From Paenarthrobacter nitroguajacolicus (GTDB lineage: Bacteria; Actinomycetota; Actinomycetes; Actinomycetales; Micrococcaceae), in contig NZ_JAQPPK010000036.1 in the NCBI RefSeq assembly GCF_029952445.1, forward strand, positions 1 to 41,451: a stretch of 41,451 nt of DNA, read 5' to 3'. Below, piece after piece: positions 30,796 to 38,618 of the stretch. Under the pieces are notes generated by a model that saw nothing but the letters and a program-made list of their open reading frames with translations, searched no databases and had not been told where the DNA came from. A program made the position numbers and the translations under genes. Each line of letters begins with the position of its first letter. Within the stretch, counting starts at the first letter, position 1.

Positions 30796-32411
30796 ACGCC
30801 ATCATGGTCCCGGCAGTCGAAGTTGCTGCCCTGAAAGACACCACGCTGCTGAACATGGGCATCTTCGCACTTTTCGTCGCAGTCACCATGGTGATCGTGT
30901 TCCGGGCCAGCCGGAACAACAAGACAGCCGCGGACTACTACGCGGCCGGCCGATCCTTTACCGGATCCCAGAACGGCACTGCCATCGCAGGCGACTACCT
31001 TTCGGCGGCGTCGTTCCTGGGCATCACCGGTGCCATTGCCATCAACGGCTATGACGGTTTCCTGTACTCGATCGGCTTCCTGGTTGCCTGGCTGGTAGCA
31101 CTGCTGCTGGTGGCCGAACTGCTTCGCAACACCGGCAAGTTCACCATGGCCGATGTCCTGTCCTTCCGGTTGCGGCAACGTCCCGTGCGGATAGCGGCGG
31201 CACTTTCCACCCTCGCCGTCTGCTTCTTCTACCTCCTCGCCCAGATGGCCGGCGCAGGCAGCCTGATCTCGCTCCTGTTGGGCATCAGCGACTGGGGAGG
31301 ACAAGCCCTGGTGATCATCGTCGTCGGCGCTTTGATGATCATGTACGTGCTCATCGGTGGCATGAAAGGCACCACCTGGGTACAGATCATCAAAGCCATC
31401 CTGCTGATCGCAGGCGCCGCGGTCATGACGGCCATGGTGCTGGCGATCTACGGTTTCAATCTGTCCAACCTGCTGGGATCCGCAGCGGAGGCCGCCAACA
31501 ACCCGAACGTCCTCAACCCGGGCCTGCAGTACGGCAAGACCGAAACATCCAAGCTCGACTTCATGTCACTGGGCCTTGCCCTGGTCCTGGGGACTGCGGC
31601 CCTGCCCCACGTCCTCATGCGCTTCTACACTGTCCCCACGGCCAAGGAAGCGCGGAAGTCGGTGGTCTGGGCCATCTGGCTGATTGGTTTGTTCTACCTC
31701 TTCACCCTCGTCCTGGGTTACGGGGCCGCAGCCTTGGTGGGTGCCGAAACCATCAAGTCGGCCCCCGGTGGCGTGAACTCCGCCGCGCCGTTGCTGGCAT
31801 TCCACCTTGGTGGGCCCCTCCTGCTGGGATTCATTTCAGCAGTGGCCTTCGCTACCATCCTTGCGGTGGTGGCCGGCCTGACAATCACCGCGGCAGCATC
31901 CTTTGCCCACGACATCTACGCGAACGTCATCTCCAAGGGCAAAGCGGATGCCGGCACTGAGGTGAAGGTGGCCCGGCGTACGGTAGTGGTCATCGGTGTC
32001 CTCGCCATCCTGGGCGGCATCTTCGCCAACGGTCAGAATGTGGCCTTCCTGGTGGCGCTCGCCTTCGCTGTCGCAGCCTCGGCGAACCTGCCCACCATTG
32101 TGTATTCACTCTTCTGGAAGAAGTTCACCACCCAGGGCGCAGTATGGAGCATGTACGGTGGCCTGGCGGCGGCCATCCTGCTGATCACTTTCTCGCCCGT
32201 TGTCTCCGGTGCAAAGACATCCATGATTCCCGGCGCCAACTTCGCCTTCTTCCCGCTGAGCAACCCGGGCATCGTCTCCATCCCGCTGGCGTTCTTCCTG
32301 GGCTGGCTCGGAACCGTGCTGGACAAGCGGCGCGAGGATCCGGCCAAGCAGGCGGAAATGGAAGTGCGTTCGCTGACCGGTATCGGTGCTGAGAAGGCCG
32401 TGAACCACTAA
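30792..32411 (+). CDS. actP: Cation:acetate/monocarboxylate symporter (ActP/MctC-like)
   Basis: A 539-aa SSS-family transporter with about 13 membrane segments. Diagnostic blocks are AADYYAAGRSFTGSQNGTAIAGDYLSAASFLG, TLPHVLMRFYTVPTAKEAR-type (here AALPHVLMRFYTVP), and FATILAVVAGLTITAAASFAHDIY. It imports acetate, propionate, pyruvate or related acids with a cation. It is translationally coupled to the DUF485 gene. It is the second symporter of the region and clearly distinct from the one at 26422, so the cell may have carriers of different affinity. A strong terminator follows. Confidence 0.94.
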   Translation: MNAIMVPAVEVAALKDTTLLNMGIFALFVAVTMVIVFRASRNNKTAADYYAAGRSFTGSQNGTAIAGDYLSAASFLGITGAIAINGYDGFLYSIGFLVAWLVALLLVAELLRNTGKFTMADVLSFRLRQRPVRIAAALSTLAVCFFYLLAQMAGAGSLISLLLGISDWGGQALVIIVVGALMIMYVLIGGMKGTTWVQIIKAILLIAGAAVMTAMVLAIYGFNLSNLLGSAAEAANNPNVLNPGLQYGKTETSKLDFMSLGLALVLGTAALPHVLMRFYTVPTAKEARKSVVWAIWLIGLFYLFTLVLGYGAAALVGAETIKSAPGGVNSAAPLLAFHLGGPLLLGFISAVAFATILAVVAGLTITAAASFAHDIYANVISKGKADAGTEVKVARRTVVVIGVLAILGGIFANGQNVAFLVALAFAVAASANLPTIVYSLFWKKFTTQGAVWSMYGGLAAAILLITFSPVVSGAKTSMIPGANFAFFPLSNPGIVSIPLAFFLGWLGTVLDKRREDPAKQAEMEVRSLTGIGAEKAVNH

Positions 32412-32420
32412 GTCGCTGAC

Positions 32421-32467
32421 AAAAAAGCTTCCCCGGAAACTTATTAGTTTCCGGGGAAGCCTTTTTT
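32421..32467. terminator. Bidirectional rho-independent terminator
   Basis: A stem of about 14 GC-rich pairs (GCTTCCCCGGAAAC with GTTTCCGGGGAAGC) around TTATTA has six A residues on the left and six T residues on the right. It should stop actP transcripts and those from the convergent PHP gene. Confidence 0.95.
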
Positions 32468-32474
32468 GCGTGGG

Positions 32475-33494
32475 TCACTTCTTCAGGCTGAGCCACTCTT
32501 TGAGTTGTTCCAGGGGCCACGTGGTCACGATCCGCTCTGTGGGCACCCCCAGTGCCTCAGCCCGCTGGGCGCCATACTGCAGGAAGTCGAGTTGGCCTGG
32601 AGCGTGGGCGTCGCTGTCGATGCTGAACAAGCATCCGGCGTCGAGGGCCAGCTTGATCAGGTCATCCGGCGGGTCCTGCCGTTCCGGGCGGGAATTGATT
32701 TCGACGGCGACGCCCCACTCGGCACACTCCTTGAACACTTTGGGGGCGTCGAATTCCGACTGGGGACGGGTGCCCCGGGAACCTTGGACGAGCCGACCGG
32801 TGCAATGGCCCAGGACATTGGTGTGGGGATCGCTGATTCCTCCCAGCATCCTCGCGGTCATGGTCTTCTTGTCGGAGCGAAGCTTGGAGTGGACGCTGGC
32901 CACAACGACATCAAGCTTGTCCAGCATCGCTTTGGTCTGGTCCAGCGTGCCGTCCTCCAGGATGTCCACCTCGATGCCTTTGAGCAGGCGGAAACCGTCG
33001 GACGAGGAATTGATGCTGTCCACTACGGCGAGCTGCTCTTCCAGCCGTTCGACGCTAAGGCCGTTGGCGATGGTGAGGTTGGGGGAGTGGTCGGTCAAGG
33101 CCAGGTATTCGCGGCCGAGTGTGCGGGCTGCCGCCACCATGGCTTCGATGGGCGAGCCGCCGTCGGACCAGTTGCTGTGGCTGTGAATGTCGCCGCGCAA
33201 CGCTGACCTGAGCGTGTCGCCGCCGGAAGCCAGAGCTTGAGTGCCTTTGTCGCGGAGGTCGGCCAGGTAATCGGGAACCCGGTCCTCCAAGGCCTGGGTG
33301 ATGACCTCTGCGCTGCGGTTTCCTACGCCTTTAAGGCTGGTGATCCTGCCGTTTCCGACCAACCTGGCGAGCTCTTCGGGTGGAAGTTTCCTGACGGCGT
33401 CGGCCGCCTTGCGGAAGGCTTGGACCTTGAACGTGGGGGCTTGGCTGCGTTCCAGCCAGAAGGAAATTTCGTCGAGCGCCTCAATGGGATCCAT
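32475..33494 (-). CDS. PHP-domain phosphoesterase with helix-hairpin-helix N-terminus
   Basis: A 339-aa protein like the C-terminal half of PolX-type proteins without the polymerase palm. The N-terminal ~90 residues form a polymerase-beta-like HhH region (ITSLKGVGNRSAEVITQ). The PHP domain begins with RGDIHSHSNWSDGG, giving the metal-binding HxH, and continues with LALTDHSPN, GIEVDIL, ASVHS, and a late FSIDSDAHAPGQLD. It is likely a Mn/Zn phosphoesterase or nuclease (PHP family), and may act in DNA repair; the substrate is unknown. ATG 33494 is chosen; an in-frame GTG at 33509 lacks support. Confidence 0.92.
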   Translation of the reverse strand: MDPIEALDEISFWLERSQAPTFKVQAFRKAADAVRKLPPEELARLVGNGRITSLKGVGNRSAEVITQALEDRVPDYLADLRDKGTQALASGGDTLRSALRGDIHSHSNWSDGGSPIEAMVAAARTLGREYLALTDHSPNLTIANGLSVERLEEQLAVVDSINSSSDGFRLLKGIEVDILEDGTLDQTKAMLDKLDVVVASVHSKLRSDKKTMTARMLGGISDPHTNVLGHCTGRLVQGSRGTRPQSEFDAPKVFKECAEWGVAVEINSRPERQDPPDDLIKLALDAGCLFSIDSDAHAPGQLDFLQYGAQRAEALGVPTERIVTTWPLEQLKEWLSLKK

Positions 33495-33572
33495 GGCTCC
33501 ATGATCCACGAACCAGGCGCACCATCAACAGTGGGCACTGTGTCGATGGTGCGCCGGCCCGATGGCCACCGC

Positions 33573-34178
33573 CTAGTGGTGGTGGCCCGGATCCAGGGCG
33601 GGATTGGAGCCCTGGCCGTTTTCCCCGGTAGGGGCCTGCCCGTGTTCACCGTGGGGTACTGCGTGCTGCCCGGCCATCGATGCTGCCAGTCCGGGGGTAG
33701 CGACTGAAGCAACAACGACGGCGGCTCCGAACGCGGCTGCCAGAAGCCGCCCAGTCCTTGGCTGGCCGTGGGCGCCGCCGTCGTTGGTCTTGTGTTGCCG
33801 CCTGAGCCAACCCGCTCCGGCAAGTGCCATGAGGGTCAGGCCGAGGGCGGCAAAGTGGCTCACATCAAGGGAGCGCTGGGTGGTGACCCCGGCAGCCATG
33901 ACTGCGACGTGCGCAGCGGCTGCCACCGCGAGGGCCGGAAGGGCGTAGCGGGCGAGGACGAGGGCGTTGCGATGCAACCCCCACAGCGACCAGGCCAGGA
34001 AAGCCAGGCCGGCTGCGAGGGTTGCAACGCCGGCGGCAACCATGCCGGCCGTGGAGGATCCAACTCCGGCGAGGTAGCCGGCGGCCAGGGAAAGCTCAAC
34101 CATTCCTGCCGCCATGGCAGCGAAATAGACGTACAGCAAGACTGCTGCCCTCAGCGTGGGTTGGTTTACGCGATCCAT
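33573..34178 (-). CDS. Hypothetical membrane protein with His-rich tail
   Basis: About 201 aa with four or five hydrophobic helices (AAVLLYVYFAAMAAGMVEL, VAAGVATLAAGLAFLAWSLW, and others), one with a His in its centre (AAHVAVMAAG). The C-terminal ~35 residues are Gly/Gln/His-rich (GQHAVPHGEHGQ, ending DPGHHH), a possible metal-binding tail. I do not recognise the family. ATG 34178 begins the membrane protein; three further in-frame ATGs (34202, 34217, 34232) lie in a 15-bp tandem repeat that would add an Arg/Thr repeat. It lies downstream of a DUF4383 gene, separated by a long inverted repeat. Confidence 0.75.
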   Translation of the reverse strand: MDRVNQPTLRAAVLLYVYFAAMAAGMVELSLAAGYLAGVGSSTAGMVAAGVATLAAGLAFLAWSLWGLHRNALVLARYALPALAVAAAAHVAVMAAGVTTQRSLDVSHFAALGLTLMALAGAGWLRRQHKTNDGGAHGQPRTGRLLAAAFGAAVVVASVATPGLAASMAGQHAVPHGEHGQAPTGENGQGSNPALDPGHHH

Positions 34179-34192
34179 GGCCGGTGCCGTCC

Positions 34193-34237
34193 TTGTCTTC
34201 ATCGTCCTCGTGTTCATCGTCCGTGTCCTCATCGTCC
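34193..34237 (-). repeat. Three tandem 15-bp units at the start of a membrane protein gene
   Basis: On the coding strand the units are GGACGATGAGGACAC, GGACGATGAACACGA and GGACGATGAAGACAA, followed by GGACGG. Each carries an in-frame ATG. In the gene's frame they read (MRTRT)(MNTRT)(MKTRT); the neighbouring frame gives an acidic Asp/Glu run. Confidence 0.85.
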
Positions 34238-34240
34238 TTG

Positions 34241-34267
34241 CCGTCCGGAGCCAGAGGCTCCGGACGG
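34241..34267. terminator. Perfect 12-bp inverted repeat between membrane protein genes
   Basis: CCGTCCGGAGCC and its exact complement flank a 3-base loop. It lies 36 bases past the DUF4383 stop. The lack of a T-tract in either direction leaves a terminator, processing hairpin or protein site possible. Confidence 0.55.
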
Positions 34268-34302
34268 GGTGGTCCGGGTGCGGGGATTTGCCTATCCGGG
34301 GA

Positions 34303-34710
34303 TCAGGCGCGGGCGGAAGCTACGGCAGCCTTGTCCTGTGACAACGCGACGCCAAGCAGCACCACGGCGCTGGCAAGGTGCAGAACGTTGTCCGCACCGT
34401 TCAGGGCGATGATGTTCAGCGAGCTGCCGACGAGGAATAGGCCGAGGATACCGACCAGCAGGTAGACACCGCCAACTGCGGTGTTCACCGACTTGGACGG
34501 CGTGACACCGTTCATGCCGGCGAAGAGGAGGGCTGCGCCAATGGCCAAGTGGATGATGTTGTGAAGCGGATTCACAGCGAAAATGATCAGGTTGGCACCC
34601 TCGGTGGCGAAGAAGCCGATTCCCGAGGTGACGAAGAATCCGAGCACGCCTACCAAGAGGTAAACGGCTCCGAAGATGGTGGCGATCAAGCGATTGGGCG
34701 AAGTACGCAT
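34303..34710 (-). CDS. DUF4383 domain-containing membrane protein
   Basis: A 135-aa protein with four membrane helices arranged as a repeat: ATIFGAVYLLVGVLGFFV and IIFAVNPLHNIIHLAIGAALL, then TAVGGVYLLVGILGLFLVG and ALNGADNVLHLASAVVLLG. The NxxHNxxH-type helix (NPLHNIIHLAIG) is the DUF4383 hallmark. The halves are similar, suggesting internal duplication. The function of this actinobacterial family is unknown. ATG 34710 follows GGAAGG by nine bases. Confidence 0.9.
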   Translation of the reverse strand: MRTSPNRLIATIFGAVYLLVGVLGFFVTSGIGFFATEGANLIIFAVNPLHNIIHLAIGAALLFAGMNGVTPSKSVNTAVGGVYLLVGILGLFLVGSSLNIIALNGADNVLHLASAVVLLGVALSQDKAAVASARA

Positions 34711-34756
34711 TGGTCCGAGCCTTCCGGTGATGGCCGGGTTTACCGGCCTACCTGCT

Positions 34757-34774
34757 GAGTCCCGGTCGGGACTC
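34757..34774. other. Perfect 18-bp palindrome upstream of DUF4383
   Basis: GAGTCCCGG-TCGGGACTC-type palindrome (arms GAGTCCCG/CGGGACTC, 2-bp centre), extended by CTGCT/AGCAG outside a small bulge (34752-34781). A second small hairpin (GGCCGG/CCGGCC) is at 34732-34748. It lies between the end of the Pro/Gln-rich gene and the DUF4383 start, and could be that gene's terminator or an operator for DUF4383. Confidence 0.5.
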
Positions 34775-34841
34775 TCAAGCAGTGATTCGGATCATGCGTT
34801 TGCGTGGATGGGTGGGTCGGCGGAATATTTTTCCAACCCGG

Positions 34842-35627
34842 CTAGGGGCGGAGGCGGATACTGCTCATTTTGAGGTCGTTTGTGCCCTCGAAGACGTACT
34901 GGAGATCGATGGTCTTTCCGTCGCATTGCAAGGTTCCTGCGAGGTTGGCTTTGTTGTTGCCATTGTCCGAATTGACGCTGACGGAGTTGTAGTTCGGCTT
35001 GCAGGAGCTGTCCAACTCCAGGCTGGCGATGCCGTCCACAAACGACTGCTTGTCCAGTTCATCCTTGAGCGGCTGGCCGAGGTAGTTGTCGTAGGCCTTT
35101 TCGCTTTGCCCCGTGACCACCAGATTGGTGAACTCATCCGCCAGCGACCGTGCCTTGGACGTGGCATTGCCAACCACATTGACCAGGATGAGGACCCCCA
35201 CCACCGCGAGCACGATAACTCCGGCCACGATGCCCAGGACGATCCAGAGGACTTTGCGGTTCTTACGGGGAGGCTGTTGACCGTACGGGCCTGGTTGGTA
35301 CTGGTTTTGTTGGTTCTGGCCCTGCGGGTAGGGGTTTTGCTGGTACTGGTCACTTTGGTATTGGCCCGGTGACGGGTACTGCGGGTTTCCACCCTGGGAA
35401 GAAGCGGACGACGGCGGCTGTTGCCACTGCGGAGGCGCACCGTTCTGCGGGGGAGGCCCGGGTTGTGGGGAGTACCCGGGCTGTGCAGGGTACCCCGGCT
35501 GTGGAGAGTACCCGGGACCCGGCGGAACTGGAGGCGGGTTCTGGCCGGGTTGGTACTCGCCGGGTTGGTTCGGGCCTGGTTGGTTTTGCCCCGGCTCGTT
35601 GTGGCCCGGTTCTTGCGGGTTGCTCAC
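34842..35627 (-). CDS. Proline/glutamine-rich single-pass membrane protein with DUF4878-like domain
   Basis: A 261-aa protein. The first ~125 residues are low-complexity Pro/Gln/Gly/Tyr (PGYSPQPGYPAQPGY, QYQQNPYPQGQNQQ). A basic PPRKNRK stop precedes one membrane helix (VLWIVLGIVAGVIVLAVVGVLILV). The outer ~100 residues resemble the lumazine-binding-like DUF4878 fold (ATSKARSLADEFTNLVVTGQSEKAYDNYL) with one Cys pair (SSCKPNY, LQCDG) that may form a disulfide. The cytoplasmic repeat may mediate protein contacts. GTG 35627 follows GAGAGGGG; a longer frame upstream lacks support. Its function is unknown, probably envelope. Confidence 0.85.
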   Translation of the reverse strand: MSNPQEPGHNEPGQNQPGPNQPGEYQPGQNPPPVPPGPGYSPQPGYPAQPGYSPQPGPPPQNGAPPQWQQPPSSASSQGGNPQYPSPGQYQSDQYQQNPYPQGQNQQNQYQPGPYGQQPPRKNRKVLWIVLGIVAGVIVLAVVGVLILVNVVGNATSKARSLADEFTNLVVTGQSEKAYDNYLGQPLKDELDKQSFVDGIASLELDSSCKPNYNSVSVNSDNGNNKANLAGTLQCDGKTIDLQYVFEGTNDLKMSSIRLRP

Positions 35628-35772
35628 GGTAGTCCCCTCTCGGCAGCCTTGGCAGCGCCACCACCTGGCCGGGATCCTCTGCGCGGCCCCCGGTGCGTCC
35701 TCTTGAATCAAAGCGCATCCCAGCTTCCGTGGGCAAGGGGCATCGCCGCACAGTCGCAGGGAAAGCTGTGCC

Positions 35773-36243
35773 TCAAGCTCCTGCGCGGCGTCCCAGGAGG
35801 GGCTGCACACGATAGGGAATCATTTCCCGCATGGCCAGGGCAGTGTCTGTCCGGTCCACTCCGTCGCATCCGAGGATCTTTCCGTTGATGCGGTAAAGGT
35901 CTTCCGCATCCAGGGCAACAACCCGTAGCAAGAGGTCTGCGGAGCCCGTGAGACCGAAGCCTTCCAGGATCTCCGGAATGTCTGCGAGGTCCTGTGCCAA
36001 GGAGGCAAGCTTCTGCTGCTGCACATGGACAGTAATGAACGCGGTCAGGGGATAGCCGAGGGCTACAGGGTTGATTCTCCGCTCAAAGGAAAGGAAGGCG
36101 TGCTTCTTCTCGAGCTGGGCCATGCGCGCCTGCACGGTATTTCTGGACAAGCCGAGCTTCTGGGCAAGGGCAACCACGGTACCGCGCGGGTCCTTTGCCA
36201 TCGCGGAAAGAAGCCGGGTGTCAGTGCCATCCAAGGGTTGCAT
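35773..36243 (-). CDS. Lrp/AsnC-family regulator (probable regulator of the 2-oxoacid dehydrogenase operon)
   Basis: A 156-aa protein. The N-terminal helix-turn-helix (about 5-50: LDGTDTRLLSAMAKDPRGT, KLGLSRNTVQARMAQLEK) is AsnC-like. The C-terminal RAM domain (about 65-140) includes VALGYPLTAFITVHV, GSADLLLRVVALDAEDLY and the ending. The gene is divergent from the E1/E2 operon, as in Pseudomonas, where the Lrp-like BkdR controls bkd genes. ATG 36243 is eight bases after a TAATCT box with no ribosome binding site, so a leaderless message is likely. Effectors may be branched-chain amino or keto acids; this is inferred. Confidence 0.92.
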   Translation of the reverse strand: MQPLDGTDTRLLSAMAKDPRGTVVALAQKLGLSRNTVQARMAQLEKKHAFLSFERRINPVALGYPLTAFITVHVQQQKLASLAQDLADIPEILEGFGLTGSADLLLRVVALDAEDLYRINGKILGCDGVDRTDTALAMREMIPYRVQPLLGRRAGA

Positions 36244-36292
36244 AATGCGCAAGATTAGCACGCCGCGACCATCCAAAATAGTGCAGAATGCT

Positions 36293-36313
36293 CAACTTCT
36301 TTGAAGGTAGTTG
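36293..36313. promoter_or_regulatory. Candidate Lrp-family operator
   Basis: CAACTTC-TTT-GAAG-GT-AGTTG is an imperfect inverted repeat that covers the upstream edge of the -35 box of the E1/E2 promoter. Its position between a divergent Lrp-type gene and its likely target is the main reason to suspect it. Confidence 0.4.
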
Positions 36314-36339
36314 TACCCGATGCCTTCTGTGAGTAGGGT
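36311..36339 (+). promoter_or_regulatory. Promoter of the 2-oxoacid dehydrogenase operon
   Basis: TTGTAC (36311-36316) and TAGGGT (36334-36339) are separated by exactly 17 bp. Transcription would start near 36346, giving a leader of about 90 nt. The -10 box lies inside a perfect CRP-like palindrome. Confidence 0.6.
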
Positions 36340-36343
36340 CACA
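36328..36343. promoter_or_regulatory. Perfect CRP/GlxR-type operator
   Basis: TGTGA-GTAGGG-TCACA is an exact match to the CRP-family consensus TGTGAN6TCACA. It encloses the probable -10 box TAGGGT, so binding should block RNA polymerase. This suggests repression by a cAMP-type regulator unless another start site is used. Confidence 0.75.
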
Positions 36344-36438
36344 ATTAACTCCGGCGAAGGTGCCGGAGGGCCGGCCTGCGGCAGGATCACGAGTCTTGCC
36401 GGCGCCGACGAAAACGAGCCGGAAGGTTGCGATCACCT

Positions 36439-37608
36439 GTGTTGACGGATCAGGCGGGCAAGGGAGCACGTAACGATGCTCCAAGCCGCGAACTAAGTGC
36501 ACAAAATTCCTTGCGGACTGGCGGCGATCTGCTCCAGTTGGTGTCCCCGGACGGCGAGCGCATCAGCCATCCTGAATTCGATGTCTGGGTCAAGGATGTC
36601 GGCGATGAGCAGTTGTGCGCCCTGTATGAGGACATGACCGTCATCCGCCGTATCGATGCAGAAGCCACGGCACTACAGCGGCAGGGCGAGCTGGCCCTCT
36701 GGCCGCCACTCCTCGGCCAGGAAGCAGCCCAAATAGGTTCCAGCCGTTCGTTGCGTGACGACGACTTTGTCTTCCCCAGCTACCGTGAAAGCGGAGTGGC
36801 TTACATCCGCGGCGCCCATCTTTCCGAGATCGCGCGGGTGTGGCGCGGCAATGCCTCCTATGGCTGGGACCCGCTGCGGATCAACCTGGCAACTCCCCAG
36901 ATCATTATCGGTTCCCAGAGCCTGCACGCCACCGGTTACGCCATGGGTGTGCAGCTGGACGGCGCCAACACTGCGGTCCTTGCGTATTTCGGCGACGGCG
37001 CGACCAGCGAAGGTGACGTCAACGAGGCCATGGTGTTCGCAGCCAGCTACCAGGCTCCTGTTGTGTTCTTCTGCCAGAACAACCACTGGGCCATTTCAGA
37101 ACCTGTCCGTATCCAGTCGCACGTCCAGTTGGCTGACCGGCCCACCGGATTCGGCATCCCCAGTATGCGCGTGGACGGCAACGACGTCCTGGCGGTCATG
37201 GCAGCCACCCGGGTAGCACTTGATCGGGCCCGCAAGGGCGGGGGACCAACCTTCATCGAAGCTGTCACCTACCGCATGGGTCCGCACACCACAGCGGACG
37301 ACCCCACGCGTTACCGTGATCCCATCGAGCTGGAGGATTGGGCTGCCAAAGATCCCATTCTTAGGCTCCGGAAGCTCCTGGAGGCGAAGGGCCTGCTCAC
37401 GGACGACGTGGAAGCACAGGTCAAGGCCAAGGCTGACGCCGTGGCCGCGGAGCTTCGCTCCAGCTGCATCGGTATGGCGGATCCGCAGCCGTTGGACGTT
37501 TTCAACCACGTCTACAGCACGCCGAACTCCTGGATCGAGCGCCAGAAGGACCACTACTCCCGCTACTTGAACAGTTTCAACCAGCCAGTCGAGGAAGGTG
37601 CGCTCTGA
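36439..37608 (+). CDS. bkdA: Branched-chain/2-oxoacid dehydrogenase E1 component, alpha subunit
   Basis: 389-aa thiamine-diphosphate enzyme subunit that decarboxylates 2-oxo acids and passes the acyl group to E2 lipoate. The ThDP/Mg motif is GDGATSEGDVNEAMVFAASY (about 185-204), ending in the CQNN block. Other family marks are FPSYRESGVAYIRGA and the phosphorylation-loop-like TYRMGPHTTADDPTRYR. It is the heterodimeric type (alpha then beta gene), as in branched-chain, pyruvate or acetoin complexes. The neighbouring Lrp regulator favours branched-chain. GTG 36439 is chosen; a TTG at 36427 directly after GGAAGG is unlikely. The stop overlaps the beta-subunit start (TGATG). Confidence 0.9.
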   Translation: MLTDQAGKGARNDAPSRELSAQNSLRTGGDLLQLVSPDGERISHPEFDVWVKDVGDEQLCALYEDMTVIRRIDAEATALQRQGELALWPPLLGQEAAQIGSSRSLRDDDFVFPSYRESGVAYIRGAHLSEIARVWRGNASYGWDPLRINLATPQIIIGSQSLHATGYAMGVQLDGANTAVLAYFGDGATSEGDVNEAMVFAASYQAPVVFFCQNNHWAISEPVRIQSHVQLADRPTGFGIPSMRVDGNDVLAVMAATRVALDRARKGGGPTFIEAVTYRMGPHTTADDPTRYRDPIELEDWAAKDPILRLRKLLEAKGLLTDDVEAQVKAKADAVAAELRSSCIGMADPQPLDVFNHVYSTPNSWIERQKDHYSRYLNSFNQPVEEGAL

Positions 37609-38618
37609 TGTCCAAGCTCACGTTTGCCAGGGCCATCAATGCAGGCCTCCGTAAGTCGCTGGAAAATGATCCCAAAGTGGTTTTGATGGGCGAAGACATT
37701 GGCTCACTCGGCGGCGTCTTCCGGGTGACCGATGGCCTGCAGAAGGATTTCGGCGTGCACCGCGTGATCGATTCGCCGTTAGCCGAGTCCGGCATTATCG
37801 GTACTGCTGTTGGACTGGCCTACCGTGGATACCGTCCCGTGTGTGAGATCCAGTTCGACGGTTTCATCTACCCTGCGTTCGACCAGATCGTCAGCCAGGT
37901 AGCCAAGATGCATTACCGCACGCAAGGGCGGGTCAAGATGCCCATCACCATCAGGGTTCCCTTCGGCGGCGGCATCGGATCACCTGAACACCACTCCGAG
38001 TCACCCGAAGCCTATTTCACCCACACCTCGGGCCTGCGCGTGGTTGCAGTTTCCAACCCGCAGGACGCCTACACGATGATCCAGCAGGCCATCGCATCGG
38101 ATGACCCCGTGCTCTATTTCGAGCCCAAGCGGCGCTACCACGACAAGGGTGATGTGGATGAGTCGATCGACCTCGCCAATGCACTGCCGCTGGACAAGGC
38201 CGCGGTGGTGAACTCCGGCTCCGACGTCACGCTGGTGGCCTACGGTCCGCTGGTCAAGACCGCCAAGGATGCTGCCATGGCGGCGGCCGATGAAGGTATT
38301 TCCGTGGAGGTGGTTGACCTCCGTTCGCTGGCCCCCGTGGATTACCCGGTAGTGGAAGCCTCCGTCCGCAAGACCGGACGGCTCGTGATCACCCATGAGG
38401 CCGGGCAATCCGGTGGCCTTGGCGCGGAGATCGCAGCCAGCATCACTGAACGCTGCTTCAACTACCTTGAGGCGGCTCCCGTGCGCATTACCGGATTCGA
38501 CGTTCCGTACCCGTACTCCAAGCTCGAAATGCACCACCTGCCGGATCTTGACAGGATCCTCGACGGCGTGGACCGCGCCCTCGGCCGCCCAAACTCCCTG
38601 AGTGGACTGGAAGGATGA
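37608..38618 (+). CDS. bkdB: Branched-chain/2-oxoacid dehydrogenase E1 component, beta subunit
   Basis: 336-aa beta subunit. It shows MGEDIGSLGGVFRVTDGL, the ThDP-contact PLAESGIIGTAVGLAYRG, the QIVSQVAKMHYRTQG segment, and the C-terminal transketolase domain (VTLVAYGPLVKTAKDA, VVDLRSLAPVD, EAGQSGGLGAEI). It is a standard E1-beta size. The overlap with E1-alpha (TGATG) and with E2 (ATGA) shows a tightly coupled operon for stoichiometric assembly. Confidence 0.94.
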   Translation: MSKLTFARAINAGLRKSLENDPKVVLMGEDIGSLGGVFRVTDGLQKDFGVHRVIDSPLAESGIIGTAVGLAYRGYRPVCEIQFDGFIYPAFDQIVSQVAKMHYRTQGRVKMPITIRVPFGGGIGSPEHHSESPEAYFTHTSGLRVVAVSNPQDAYTMIQQAIASDDPVLYFEPKRRYHDKGDVDESIDLANALPLDKAAVVNSGSDVTLVAYGPLVKTAKDAAMAAADEGISVEVVDLRSLAPVDYPVVEASVRKTGRLVITHEAGQSGGLGAEIAASITERCFNYLEAAPVRITGFDVPYPYSKLEMHHLPDLDRILDGVDRALGRPNSLSGLEG

